Source of the DNA: CAMDPA01 sp964574325
Lineage (GTDB): Bacteria; Pseudomonadota; Alphaproteobacteria; Rhizobiales; Hyphomicrobiaceae
Direction of reading: 5' to 3'
Assembly (NCBI GenBank): GCA_964574325.1
Contig: CAZNMY010000016.1
Span: 16,270 to 80,269 of the forward strand
Length of the DNA stretch: 64,000 nucleotides
A program made the translations under genes and the position numbers. The notes under the pieces were generated by a model. The model saw only the letters and a program-made list of their open reading frames with translations, was not told the origin of the DNA and ran no database searches. Every line of letters starts with the position of its first letter. The first letter of the stretch is position 1. Of the stretch, positions 56,738 through 64,000 are shown piece by piece.

Positions 56738-59283
56738 GCGACACACCGGCGAATGACGTCCGCGGTGAGGGGGCGGCCGCCCTTCTGTTTCCGCAATCGA
56801 CGGGCGGCGACGGACGAGAGCGACTGCAGGCGGCGTGGGCCAAGCCGAGGCGCTTCGCATTCGTGCGCGAAGTCAACAACACGCACATCGGTGTCATCTA
56901 CATCGCCACCGGTCTGCTGTTCTTCATCGGAGCGGGCGTGCTTGCCCTGCTGATGCGCATCCAGCTCGCCTATCCTGGTCTCCACTTTCTCGATCACGCC
57001 ACCTACAATCAGTTCTTCACCATGCATGGCACGGTGATGATGTTCCTGTTCGCCGTGCCGATCGTCGAGGCGTTTGCTGTTCTGATATTGCCGAGCATGC
57101 TCGGCACGCGCGACATGCCGTTCCCCTGGCTCTCCGCTTTCGGCTACTGGTGCTATGCGATCGGCGGCACACTCGTCTTCTCGAGTCTGTTCTTCGGTGT
57201 CGCGCCGGATGGCGGCTGGTTCATGTATCCACCGCTCACGGGTAAGACCTATTCTCCGGGTATCAATGCAGACATCTGGATTCTCGGGCTCGGTTTCGTC
57301 GAGATCGCGGCCGTGGCCGCAGCGGTCGAGCTCATCGTCGGCATTCTGAAGACACGTGCGCCGGGTATGAGTCTCGGCAACATGCCGATCTTCGCCTGGT
57401 ACATGCTGGTCACGGCTGGCATGATCATGATCGGCATGCCGGCGGTCATCGCCGCCGACATCCTGTTGGAGCTCGAACGCGCCTTCGGCATGCCCTTCTA
57501 CGACCCGAAGAAGGGCGGCGATCCTCTCCTGTGGCAGCACCTGTTCTGGTTCTTCGGCCACCCGGAGGTCTACATCATCTTTCTGCCAGCCGCAGGCATG
57601 GTGTCGATGATGCTGCCATCGCTGGCTCGCACCCGTCTCGTCGGCCACACCTGGATCGTGCTGGCGGCGGTCGCTGTGGGCTTCCTCAGCTTCGGCCTGT
57701 GGGTGCACCACATGTTCGCGACCGGGCTGCCACATCTGTCGCTGGCGTTCTTCTCCGCGGCAAGCTCGGCCATTGCCATCCCCATGGGCATTCAGGTGTT
57801 CGCCTGGATTGCGACGTTGTGGGACGGCCGACCGCGCCTCAATGTGCCGATGCTGTACATTCTGGGCTTTCTGTTCATTTTCACGATCGGCGGGCTGACC
57901 GGCGTGATGGTTGCGGCGGTCCCTTACGATTGGCAGGTGCACGACACCTATTTCGTGGTCGCCCATCTGCACTATGTGCTTATCGGCGGCATGGTATTCC
58001 CGCTGTTCGCGAGCTTCTACTACTGGACGCCGCTGATCAGTGGCCGAATGCTTTCTGAGCAGCTCGGCAAGTGGGCGTTCTGGCTGATGTTCGTCGGCTT
58101 CAACGGCGCCTTTCTGCCGATGCACGTGACCGGTCTGCGCGGCATGCCACGTCGCGTATACACCTACATCGACGGGCTGGGCTGGAACTGGTTGAACCTG
58201 ATCTCGACCGTGTTCTCATTCGTGTTCGCGGCCGGCGTTCTCATCGTGCTCGTCGATCTCGTCCGGCACTGGTGGGTGGGCAAGAAGGCCGACGTCAATC
58301 CGTGGGGGGCGCCGTCTCTCGAATGGGTGTCTGCGAACAGCGATTATGGCTTTCGCAGCCTCGTGCCGATCGACACGCGCTATCCCGTGTGGGACCGACC
58401 GGGCCTTGCGCGCGAGATAGAGGCGGGAGAGGGCTACCTCCCTGATGCTCCGGCCGGCCGCCGCGAGGCACTGATCACGAGTCCCGTCGACGCGCGTCCC
58501 GATCACATCATCAGGCTCTCCGGTCCGGGCTGGACTCCGTTCGTTGCCGCGCTGGCCCTTGCGCTCTCGCTCGCTGCTGCGACGATCGAGCAGTTTGTGC
58601 TCGGCGCCGCTTTCGGGGCTGTCGCTCTTGTGGGAATTCTTGGTTGGCTTTGGATGCTGGACGAGGCTGGGCCCCGCGCACTCGCCGACGCCGGACGAGG
58701 GCTCGGGCTGCCGCTTTACGCCAACGATAGCCGCAGCGTCGGCTGGTGGGGCATGGTGGTCACCTTGATCTCCGACGGAGCCGTCACAGCTTCGTTCGCA
58801 TTCGCGTATCTGTTCCTGTGGACCGCACGGCCGGCAATGTGGCCGATCGGTGATGCAATGCCCGACGTCTTGCTACCGGCGCTCGCTGCTGCGGCGATGG
58901 CTACGGCTTGGCTGATGCTCGAGTTGGCCGATCGGACGCTGCAGCTTGGCCGGAAGGTCGTCACTGCGCTGTGCCTTGCCGCATGCGGCGGTAGCGCCGT
59001 TGCCGGACTGCTGGTCGGCTGGTGGTGGCTCACCGGGCACGTGCCCGATCCGACCACGAGCAGCTACCCAGCGGCTGTGTGGGTACTCGTCGGATGGGTC
59101 GGGATGCACGTCGGCATCGGCGCGTTCATGGCGTTGTGGTGCCTCGCGCGACTATGGCTCGGCATGCTCGACGCGTGGCGCTGTCTGACGCTCAGGCTCT
59201 GCGCGCTGTGGTGGCGCTATACGGCCGCCATCAGCGCCATCACGATGACTCTGGTTGCAGGATTCCCCTATGCTGTCCGATAG
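56734..59283 (+). CDS. coxA: Fused cytochrome c oxidase subunits I and III
   Basis: 849 residues from ATG 56734. Subunit I part about 45-590: heme a His in MHGTVMMF, CuB/His-Tyr in WFFGHPEVYIIF, WVHHMF, and HDTYFVVAHLHYVLIG. The subunit III part follows (about 640-849, WWGMVVTLISDGAVTASFAF, and TM helices to the end). Fusion of I and III is known in some caa3 oxidases. It pumps protons and reduces oxygen at the cytoplasmic membrane. A small membrane protein overlaps its end by 14 nt. Confidence 0.95.
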   Translation: MSDTPANDVRGEGAAALLFPQSTGGDGRERLQAAWAKPRRFAFVREVNNTHIGVIYIATGLLFFIGAGVLALLMRIQLAYPGLHFLDHATYNQFFTMHGTVMMFLFAVPIVEAFAVLILPSMLGTRDMPFPWLSAFGYWCYAIGGTLVFSSLFFGVAPDGGWFMYPPLTGKTYSPGINADIWILGLGFVEIAAVAAAVELIVGILKTRAPGMSLGNMPIFAWYMLVTAGMIMIGMPAVIAADILLELERAFGMPFYDPKKGGDPLLWQHLFWFFGHPEVYIIFLPAAGMVSMMLPSLARTRLVGHTWIVLAAVAVGFLSFGLWVHHMFATGLPHLSLAFFSAASSAIAIPMGIQVFAWIATLWDGRPRLNVPMLYILGFLFIFTIGGLTGVMVAAVPYDWQVHDTYFVVAHLHYVLIGGMVFPLFASFYYWTPLISGRMLSEQLGKWAFWLMFVGFNGAFLPMHVTGLRGMPRRVYTYIDGLGWNWLNLISTVFSFVFAAGVLIVLVDLVRHWWVGKKADVNPWGAPSLEWVSANSDYGFRSLVPIDTRYPVWDRPGLAREIEAGEGYLPDAPAGRREALITSPVDARPDHIIRLSGPGWTPFVAALALALSLAAATIEQFVLGAAFGAVALVGILGWLWMLDEAGPRALADAGRGLGLPLYANDSRSVGWWGMVVTLISDGAVTASFAFAYLFLWTARPAMWPIGDAMPDVLLPALAAAAMATAWLMLELADRTLQLGRKVVTALCLAACGGSAVAGLLVGWWWLTGHVPDPTTSSYPAAVWVLVGWVGMHVGIGAFMALWCLARLWLGMLDAWRCLTLRLCALWWRYTAAISAITMTLVAGFPYAVR

Positions 59284-59644
59284 CAAGGCAGATGACCGCG
59301 CGGCGCGATCGCCGCCTCGTGTGGTCGGGCAACTTCTCGACCCGCTTTTCGGCTTCCTCGTATGGGCGGTTCATCTTCTGCTCGTCTATTGTGCAAATGC
59401 GCTCGCCTGCGCACGCGGCATCGGAGCCAGCGGCTCGAGCGTGGCGGATGTGTTCAAGGCGCTTCTCGTGGGCGTCACGCTCGCGGGCCTCCTGATCGTC
59501 GGCTTGCATGCATTGCGGCGATGGCGTGACCGGGACGAGCAGCAGGCTTTCATGACGGACCTCACGATCGGCAACGATGCGATCGCCGCCGTCGGCATTG
59601 CCGTTCAGCTCTTGCCCATTTTCATGCTGCACCTGTGTCGCTGA
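59270..59644 (+). CDS. Small membrane protein of the oxidase operon
   Basis: 124 residues from ATG 59270, overlapping the coxA stop by 14 nt. Three hydrophobic stretches: LLDPLFGFLVWAVHLLLVYC, VFKALLVGVTLAGLLIVGLH and AAVGIAVQLLPIFMLHL. Position suggests an accessory or small subunit of the oxidase, but no family is recognised. Confidence 0.7.
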   Translation: MLSDSKADDRAARSPPRVVGQLLDPLFGFLVWAVHLLLVYCANALACARGIGASGSSVADVFKALLVGVTLAGLLIVGLHALRRWRDRDEQQAFMTDLTIGNDAIAAVGIAVQLLPIFMLHLCR

Positions 59645-59719
59645 TCCTCGCTTGCGTGAGCGACAGCCGGATTTCGCCTTTGCTGTCGCGACTCGTCCGG
59701 CGACGTCGAGAATCCGTCG

Positions 59720-59744
59720 GGAACCGGCAATCGATGCGAGCGTT
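59720..59744 (+). promoter_or_regulatory. EcfG-type promoter of the cytochrome c gene
   Basis: GGAAC at 59720-59724, 16-nt spacer, CGTT at 59741-59744; 54 nt before the GTG at 59799. The spacer end and following bases carry a direct repeat TCGATGCGAGCG. Confidence 0.65.
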
Positions 59745-59798
59745 GCTCACTCGATGCGAGCGGCGCAGCGCGTTTTTCTCACTCGTTCGGAGTCGACC

Positions 59799-60266
59799 GT
59801 GCGCCGGTTCACCTTCGCTATCGCGTTTGCAACGATTGTCTTCGCAGGTTGTCGCGCTGTCGAGCCGCCAATTCATCTGCGCATCGATGGCAGCGATCCG
59901 ACGCGCGGGCGTCGGCTGGTCGGTGAAGTGGGCTGCGGTGCCTGCCATGCCATTCCGCATGTCACAGGTGCTCACGGCGTGGTTGGGCCACCCCTCCAGT
60001 ATTTCGCTCGGCGCACCGTGCTGGCAGGTCACCTGCCCAATGTTCCGCGCACGCTCGTCCCGTTCCTAATGGACCCGCCCGCGTTGCGTCCGGACACGGC
60101 CATGCCGAATGTCGGACTTCAGATTGGTGCAGCCCGGGACATCGCAGCGTTCCTCTACACGCTCGGGGCAGCCGGAACGAGCAGCGGCGTACCGGTTCTT
60201 CCACTCGGCGCGGGTAGCCAGTCGAAAGCCGACGCGCCGCTAGCACTCGGTGCGGCCCGGCCTTGA
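59799..60266 (+). CDS. Lipoprotein cytochrome c
   Basis: 155 residues from GTG 59799 (ATG 59754 upstream in frame is possible). Lipobox-like FAGC after a hydrophobic start, then a class I heme site CGACH and a late Met candidate in DTAMPNVG. It probably shuttles electrons between the alternative complex III and the caa3 oxidase or another acceptor. Its 3' end overlaps the convergent actF by 27 nt. Confidence 0.82.
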   Translation: MRRFTFAIAFATIVFAGCRAVEPPIHLRIDGSDPTRGRRLVGEVGCGACHAIPHVTGAHGVVGPPLQYFARRTVLAGHLPNVPRTLVPFLMDPPALRPDTAMPNVGLQIGAARDIAAFLYTLGAAGTSSGVPVLPLGAGSQSKADAPLALGAARP

Positions 60267-61289
60267 ACGTGCGGCTTCTAGCCGGGCTTGCCGCTGCAGG
60301 CCTGCAGCGAACCACAACAGCCACACACCACCGATGACCAGAGCCGTGACAACGTCTGTCGCCGCGAGCGCTGGCGCATGCTCCACAGGCCTCACCAGCC
60401 ACACCATGTGTGCGACGTGGTGCACCAGAAGCAGCGCGCAGGCGGCGAGCACACGCTGAGAACGAGCATGTGACGGAAGTAGCAGTAGTATTGCCAACGC
60501 GAGGGTTGGCACGATGACGGCGAGCTTCAGCCAACCCCAGCCGCCATTCATTCGATCGACATACCATCTGGCCTCGCTGGGCAGATTGGCCATCCAGACG
60601 ACGAGAAATTGCGCGAACCACACCCATGCCGTCAGAAGCGCCAGGGTCAGAAGGGCGCGCTCGATGCTCTCCAGCTCTTCGCTTGCCGGATGAGACTGGC
60701 GCGCGACCGTGATCAGGATGGCGGCAGCCAGTGCGGCCAGCAGCTGGCTGACAGCGAATGCAAAGCCGAACAAACTCGACCACCAATGCGGCTCGCGCGA
60801 CATCACCCAGTCCAGCGACGCCAGCGAAAATGTGGCAGCGAGCAGCAGAAGGCCGACAAAACTGCCGACCGGATGCGGTCCGGCGCGCGTAGTGATCCAC
60901 GCCAGAACCGACCACACTGCCAGGTAGAGCGCCGAACGCACGAAGAACCAGTCGACTGTGAACCAGCTGCGCCGCGCCTGCGGCAGCAACTCGGGGGACC
61001 CGACCCATGGATAGAGCTGATCCACGCCGACCGATAGCGGGAGCGCCAGCAACACGACCACCGGCATCGTCCACGAGACCGGCTCGAGTTCGTCACGAAT
61101 CGGTGCCAGCCAGCGGTCGCCGAGCAAGTGGCCGATCATCAGGAGACCCAGGCTTGCTGCAGTGAGGCCGGCGATGATGACGAAGCCCAGAAACCAGCCT
61201 TCGCGGACCTGCGGTGACCCGAGTGCAAACCCGGCATACAGCGCGCCGGCCGTCGCGAGAGCCAGTCCTAAACACCGTCGCAAGTTCAT
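60240..61289 (-). CDS. actF: Alternative complex III subunit F
   Basis: 349 residues, about ten TM helices (GWFLGFVIIAGLTAASLGLL, MPVVVLLALPLSVGVDQLYP, WSVLAWITTRAG, LLVHHVAHMVWLV). Related to ActF, a quinone-site-type membrane subunit of ACIII. The start overlaps the actE stop as ATGA. ACIII oxidises quinol and passes electrons to cytochrome c or directly to a caa3 oxidase, matching the oxidase next door. Confidence 0.85.
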   Translation of the reverse strand: MNLRRCLGLALATAGALYAGFALGSPQVREGWFLGFVIIAGLTAASLGLLMIGHLLGDRWLAPIRDELEPVSWTMPVVVLLALPLSVGVDQLYPWVGSPELLPQARRSWFTVDWFFVRSALYLAVWSVLAWITTRAGPHPVGSFVGLLLLAATFSLASLDWVMSREPHWWSSLFGFAFAVSQLLAALAAAILITVARQSHPASEELESIERALLTLALLTAWVWFAQFLVVWMANLPSEARWYVDRMNGGWGWLKLAVIVPTLALAILLLLPSHARSQRVLAACALLLVHHVAHMVWLVRPVEHAPALAATDVVTALVIGGVWLLWFAAGLQRQARLEAARSRPGRTEC

Positions 61290-61747
61290 GGCGGACCGAC
61301 CTTCCCGCGTCGTTGCGTTTCCTGCACATAGAGAGCGATTGCCCAGCGGTCGGAGGGCGGAATGCGCTCCGCGAGGGGATACATCGCGCCGGTGCCGTGC
61401 GTGATGACATTGACGACATAAGCCGGTGGCATCGTCCGCAGACGCTCATCGTGAAGCGATGGGGGGCTCGGGAAGCCGCGCCGAACGACCGGACCGTCAC
61501 CGCTGCCGTCCGGACCATGGCACGGCGTGCAGAAGATGGCATAACGCTCGGCCCCGCGCTCCAGGACGGCCCGACTACCCTTGACGTCAACACCTGCAAT
61601 CGCGGCACGTTCAGCAGCTGCGCCTAGGGGGTGCGCGCCGACTGGCGGCAAGTCCGCTTGCACACGACCGGGATGGGATTGGCCCTTCTCCCAGCCACAT
61701 GCGGCAAGGATCACGTTCGCACAACACACAAGAAGCGTCCGCGTCAC
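61286..61747 (-). CDS. actE: Alternative complex III cytochrome c subunit E
   Basis: 153 residues from GTG 61747. Lipobox VILAAC (Cys 17), then a cytochrome c fold with CTPCHGPDGSGDGPVVRRGF, and a late Met candidate in MYPLAERIPP. The GTG overlaps the actD stop by 4 nt (GTGA). It is the heme c subunit that hands electrons on from ACIII. Confidence 0.88.
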   Translation of the reverse strand: MTRTLLVCCANVILAACGWEKGQSHPGRVQADLPPVGAHPLGAAAERAAIAGVDVKGSRAVLERGAERYAIFCTPCHGPDGSGDGPVVRRGFPSPPSLHDERLRTMPPAYVVNVITHGTGAMYPLAERIPPSDRWAIALYVQETQRRGKVGPP

Positions 61748-62265
61748 TGGTCCAGTTCTCCTATCGAAATGGGTGCGGCTGCCTGGAGCAGGGCGCGGGC
61801 TCGTGTCGCGGCTGCATCGTCGTCGCCGACCTCCACACTGACGAAGAACCTGTCCTGCGATGCGCGTTCGAAGCCCGGAACGTCGAACATCGGATGATCC
61901 AGCGTGGGCAAGCCACTCAGGATCAGCATGCCCAGAAGCGTGGCGACACCGCTCGACAAGACGCCGACAATGATGCTCGCCGGGACGAAAGCCGGCCAGC
62001 TGTGCAACGGCCGACCACCGACATTGAGCGGGTAATCGACCGCGTTCATCCAGAACTGTAGCCAATACGTACCGACGGCTCCGGCAATTGCCGCGCCGAT
62101 CGCGATCGCCAGAACGATCCACGTGTGCAGGTTCTGCCGGCTCGCGATCTCCTCCAGCGGGAAGGGGCCGTAGGCCTCCACGCCGCTTAGGCCCGCGTCC
62201 ATTGCCACGCGCGCAGCGGCGGTCATCTCGGTCCCGTCCGTGAACTCGGCGACGATCGTGCGCAC
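61744..62265 (-). CDS. actD: Alternative complex III subunit D
   Basis: 173 residues. Soluble N-terminal part (VAEFTDGTEMTAAARVAMDA then GVEAYGPFPLEEI), two TM helices (TWIVLAIAIGAAIAGAVGTY and AFVPASIIVGVLSSGVATLL), and a C-terminal soluble part. This is the DUF3341-type ActD pattern. It lies 3 nt after actC and is coupled to actE. Confidence 0.88.
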   Translation of the reverse strand: MRTIVAEFTDGTEMTAAARVAMDAGLSGVEAYGPFPLEEIASRQNLHTWIVLAIAIGAAIAGAVGTYWLQFWMNAVDYPLNVGGRPLHSWPAFVPASIIVGVLSSGVATLLGMLILSGLPTLDHPMFDVPGFERASQDRFFVSVEVGDDDAAATRARALLQAAAPISIGELDQ

Positions 62266-62268
62266 CGT

Positions 62269-63570
62269 CTAGCTCTCCTCGTGACGCGTCTCGAACATGG
62301 AGATGATCGGAAGGAAGCGGACGAAGAGAGCGAACAGTAAGGTGAACAAAGCCACGCTGCCGAGCAGCAGAAGCCATTCATTCGCTGCTGGAGCGTACGA
62401 TCGTCCCCACAAGGCCGGAAGGAAGTCGCGCTCGATTCCACCGACGATGATCGACACCCTGTCGAGCCAGACGCCTACGGCGACGCCAAGTGCGACTGCG
62501 GGGGCGGCCACCGCGTTCCTCCGCAGACGGCGCCACCACAGCACTTGCGGTATGACGACGATGAGCGCGATCGCACCCCAGTAGGACCACGCGTAGCCGC
62601 CAATGAACCGATGGATCGTCGCTGTACGCGTGTAGCCGTCCGACAGGGCTGCAACCAGCATCTCGCCGCCATAGAGGTAGGCAGCGACCAACGCGTTGGC
62701 CAGCAGCAACCGAGCCATTAGATCCACTTCGTCGTCTGTGATGTAACGTTCGAGGCTTAGCGTCCGCCGCAAGAGAACGGCTGCAAAAAGGACCATGGAG
62801 AGCCCACTCGCCAGGCCCGTGACGACGAAGTGCAGGGGCTGCCTAGTCTCGTGCCAGTCCGGTACCAGCGTCGCGGCGAACTCGAACGCGACCGCGCTTT
62901 GCATGACGAGGATCAGCGGCAGCACCAAGCTCGCGACCAGTCGGTAAGCGCGTTGATGATAGGCCCACTGGCGAGCCGACCCGCACCAGCCGAGAGCGAA
63001 AAGGCCGTACACGCGCTTGGCTGCCAGCGACCGCGCGCGATCGCGCAGGGTTGCGAGATCGGGGATGAGGCCGACATACCACAGCAGCGAGGTGATGACG
63101 ACGTGCGTGCTGATCGCCCAGAAATCCCACGTCAGCGGGCTGCGGAACTGCGGCCAGACCTCGAAAGTCGGCGGATACGGAAGCAGCCAATAGAACAGCC
63201 AGGGGCGACCAAGGTGGATGATCGGGAACAAGCCGGCTGCGATGACTGCGAACAGCGCCAACGCCTCTGCAAAGCGATTGACCGACGTGCGCAAGTCATG
63301 GCGGCGCAGCACGAGAATCGAGGCGAACAGGCTCGTGCCGTTGGCAATGCCGATCCACCAGACGTAGTTGACGAGATCGAAGCCCCAGACGAACGGAATG
63401 TTGTTGCCCCAAACGCCGACGCCGGCCCATACGAGCCAGCCAAGCGCCGCGGCGAGTATGACGACACCTGCCAACGAGGCCAGGAGCACCAGCCACCAGC
63501 GCCACCCGATTCGCCGCCGCAGCGCGATGTCGGCGATCGGTGCGGTCGTGGCGACCTGATCGGTTGCCAT
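62269..63570 (-). CDS. actC: Alternative complex III NrfD-like subunit C
   Basis: 433 residues, about ten TM helices; NrfD/PsrC family. Examples: WWLVLLASLAGVVILAAALG (TM1), FDLVNYVWWIGIANGTSLFA (conserved quinone-site region) and FPIIHLGRPWLFYWLLPYPP. It is the main membrane quinol-oxidising subunit. 3 nt separate it from the upstream actB. Confidence 0.92.
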   Translation of the reverse strand: MATDQVATTAPIADIALRRRIGWRWWLVLLASLAGVVILAAALGWLVWAGVGVWGNNIPFVWGFDLVNYVWWIGIANGTSLFASILVLRRHDLRTSVNRFAEALALFAVIAAGLFPIIHLGRPWLFYWLLPYPPTFEVWPQFRSPLTWDFWAISTHVVITSLLWYVGLIPDLATLRDRARSLAAKRVYGLFALGWCGSARQWAYHQRAYRLVASLVLPLILVMQSAVAFEFAATLVPDWHETRQPLHFVVTGLASGLSMVLFAAVLLRRTLSLERYITDDEVDLMARLLLANALVAAYLYGGEMLVAALSDGYTRTATIHRFIGGYAWSYWGAIALIVVIPQVLWWRRLRRNAVAAPAVALGVAVGVWLDRVSIIVGGIERDFLPALWGRSYAPAANEWLLLLGSVALFTLLFALFVRFLPIISMFETRHEES

Positions 63571-63573
63571 GTC

Positions 63574-64000
63574 TCAATCCCCGCGGTTCGACGCACGCGC
63601 AGCAATGCGGGCGAGATACGTGGTTCGCGGCTTCGTGTTCAATTCGCCGAGCAGGGCATAATTGCGCGGGTCCCGCTTCTGCCGCGAGATCGCGCTTTCC
63701 GGATCGGCGATGTCTCCGAAGACGATAGCGTTGGTCGGACAAGCCTGCTGGCACGCGGTGAGAATCTCGCCGTCGCGAAGGGGGCGCCGCTCGATGCGTG
63801 CAGAAATGCGGGATGCGCTGATGCGTTGCGTGCAATAGGTGCACTTCTCCATCACGCCGCGCGGGCGAACGGTCACTTCCGGATTGAGGTCTGCGCCGGT
63901 CGCCCCGGGCGGCACGGCCGCATACGCGAACCAGTTGAAGCGACGAACCTTGTAGGGGCAGTTGTTCGAGCAGGTGCGGGTCCCGATGCAGCGGTTGTAG
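63574..64000 (-). CDS. actB: Alternative complex III iron-sulfur subunit B, C-terminal part (cut by window end)
   Basis: Partial: the gene continues beyond 64000. The visible part has cubane-cluster motifs CIGTRTCSNNCPYKVRRF (near the window end), MEKCTYCTQRI and CQQACPTNAIVFGD. The four-Cys patterns fit the ferredoxin-like C-terminal domain of ActB, whose N-terminal molybdopterin-like region lies outside. The KTRYNLL-like end here reads YALLGELNTKPRTTYLARI, typical for the family. It heads the visible actBCDEF order. Confidence 0.9.
   Translation of the reverse strand, partial: YNRCIGTRTCSNNCPYKVRRFNWFAYAAVPPGATGADLNPEVTVRPRGVMEKCTYCTQRISASRISARIERRPLRDGEILTACQQACPTNAIVFGDIADPESAISRQKRDPRNYALLGELNTKPRTTYLARIAARASNRGD

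Noticed and set aside
56716..58125. 469-residue minus-strand frame opposite coxA
   Set aside because: Shadow of the oxidase; extremely His/Asp/Arg-rich sequence with no fold.
1..64000. CRISPR arrays, tRNA, rRNA and complete insertion sequences
   Set aside because: No regularly spaced repeats, no T-loop-like tRNA signature, no rRNA stretch and no transposase were recognised by eye.

Overview
The window is high-GC DNA from an alphaproteobacterium, most likely of the Hyphomicrobiales (Bradyrhizobium / Rhodopseudomonas / Xanthobacteraceae neighbourhood). The signs are HWE-family sensor kinases, two PhyR-type regulators, an EcfG-type sigma factor, a bacteriophytochrome with its heme oxygenase, and a mobile-element fragment of the Mesorhizobium ICE type. 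No rRNA, tRNA or CRISPR array was seen. Species cannot be assigned from the sequence alone.

Layout. (1) 1-3.4 kb: fragment of an integrative conjugative element on the minus strand: an FseA-like activator split by an apparent +1 frameshift site, an excisionase-like HTH protein, a TraF-type peptidase, a tyrosine recombinase, and the relic of a second integrase. (2) 3.6-8.4 kb: large CHASE/PAS/HWE sensor kinase and a single-domain response regulator. (3) 8.4-26 kb: stress genes: membrane protein, SLC13-like permease and CBS protein; a minus-strand operon of ferritin-like protein, hydrolase, Mn-catalase fusion and a small protein; ligD; flavodoxin-like protein; egtB-egtD; Crp/Fnr regulator; two small stress proteins; an EcfG-type sigma factor; a CinA-like protein. 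(4) 26-38.4 kb: signalling block with bphO-bphP-response regulator-hybrid HWE kinase-response regulator, a second HWE kinase/regulator pair, phyR copy 1 and another single-domain regulator. (5) 38.5-55.4 kb: mostly short genes for envelope and stress proteins (alcohol dehydrogenase, DUF892, PRC-barrel, tiny membrane proteins, SDR, DUF1328, CsbD, AI-2E-type transporter, DUF378), phyR copy 2 with a decayed HWE kinase, a TIR-membrane protein, a matrixin-like protease and an MscS-like channel. (6) 55.7-64 kb: caa3-type oxidase (coxB, fused coxA-coxC) converging on an alternative complex III operon (actBCDEF, actB cut by the window edge).

Unifying theme. Many intergenic regions carry the EcfG promoter pattern GGAAC-N16/17-CGTT, correctly oriented and close to a start codon. 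I found 17 exact matches and about 9 one-base variants by eye. About one exact match would be expected by chance in 128 kb of strand at this base composition (my rough estimate). The promoters precede the sigma gene itself, the phytochrome operon, ligD, egtBD, the TIR gene, the MscS-like gene, several tiny membrane proteins and a cytochrome c gene. The window therefore reads as a general-stress-response island holding sensors (HWE kinases, phytochrome), switch (two PhyR), sigma factor and a large share of the effectors. No NepR anti-sigma gene was recognised.
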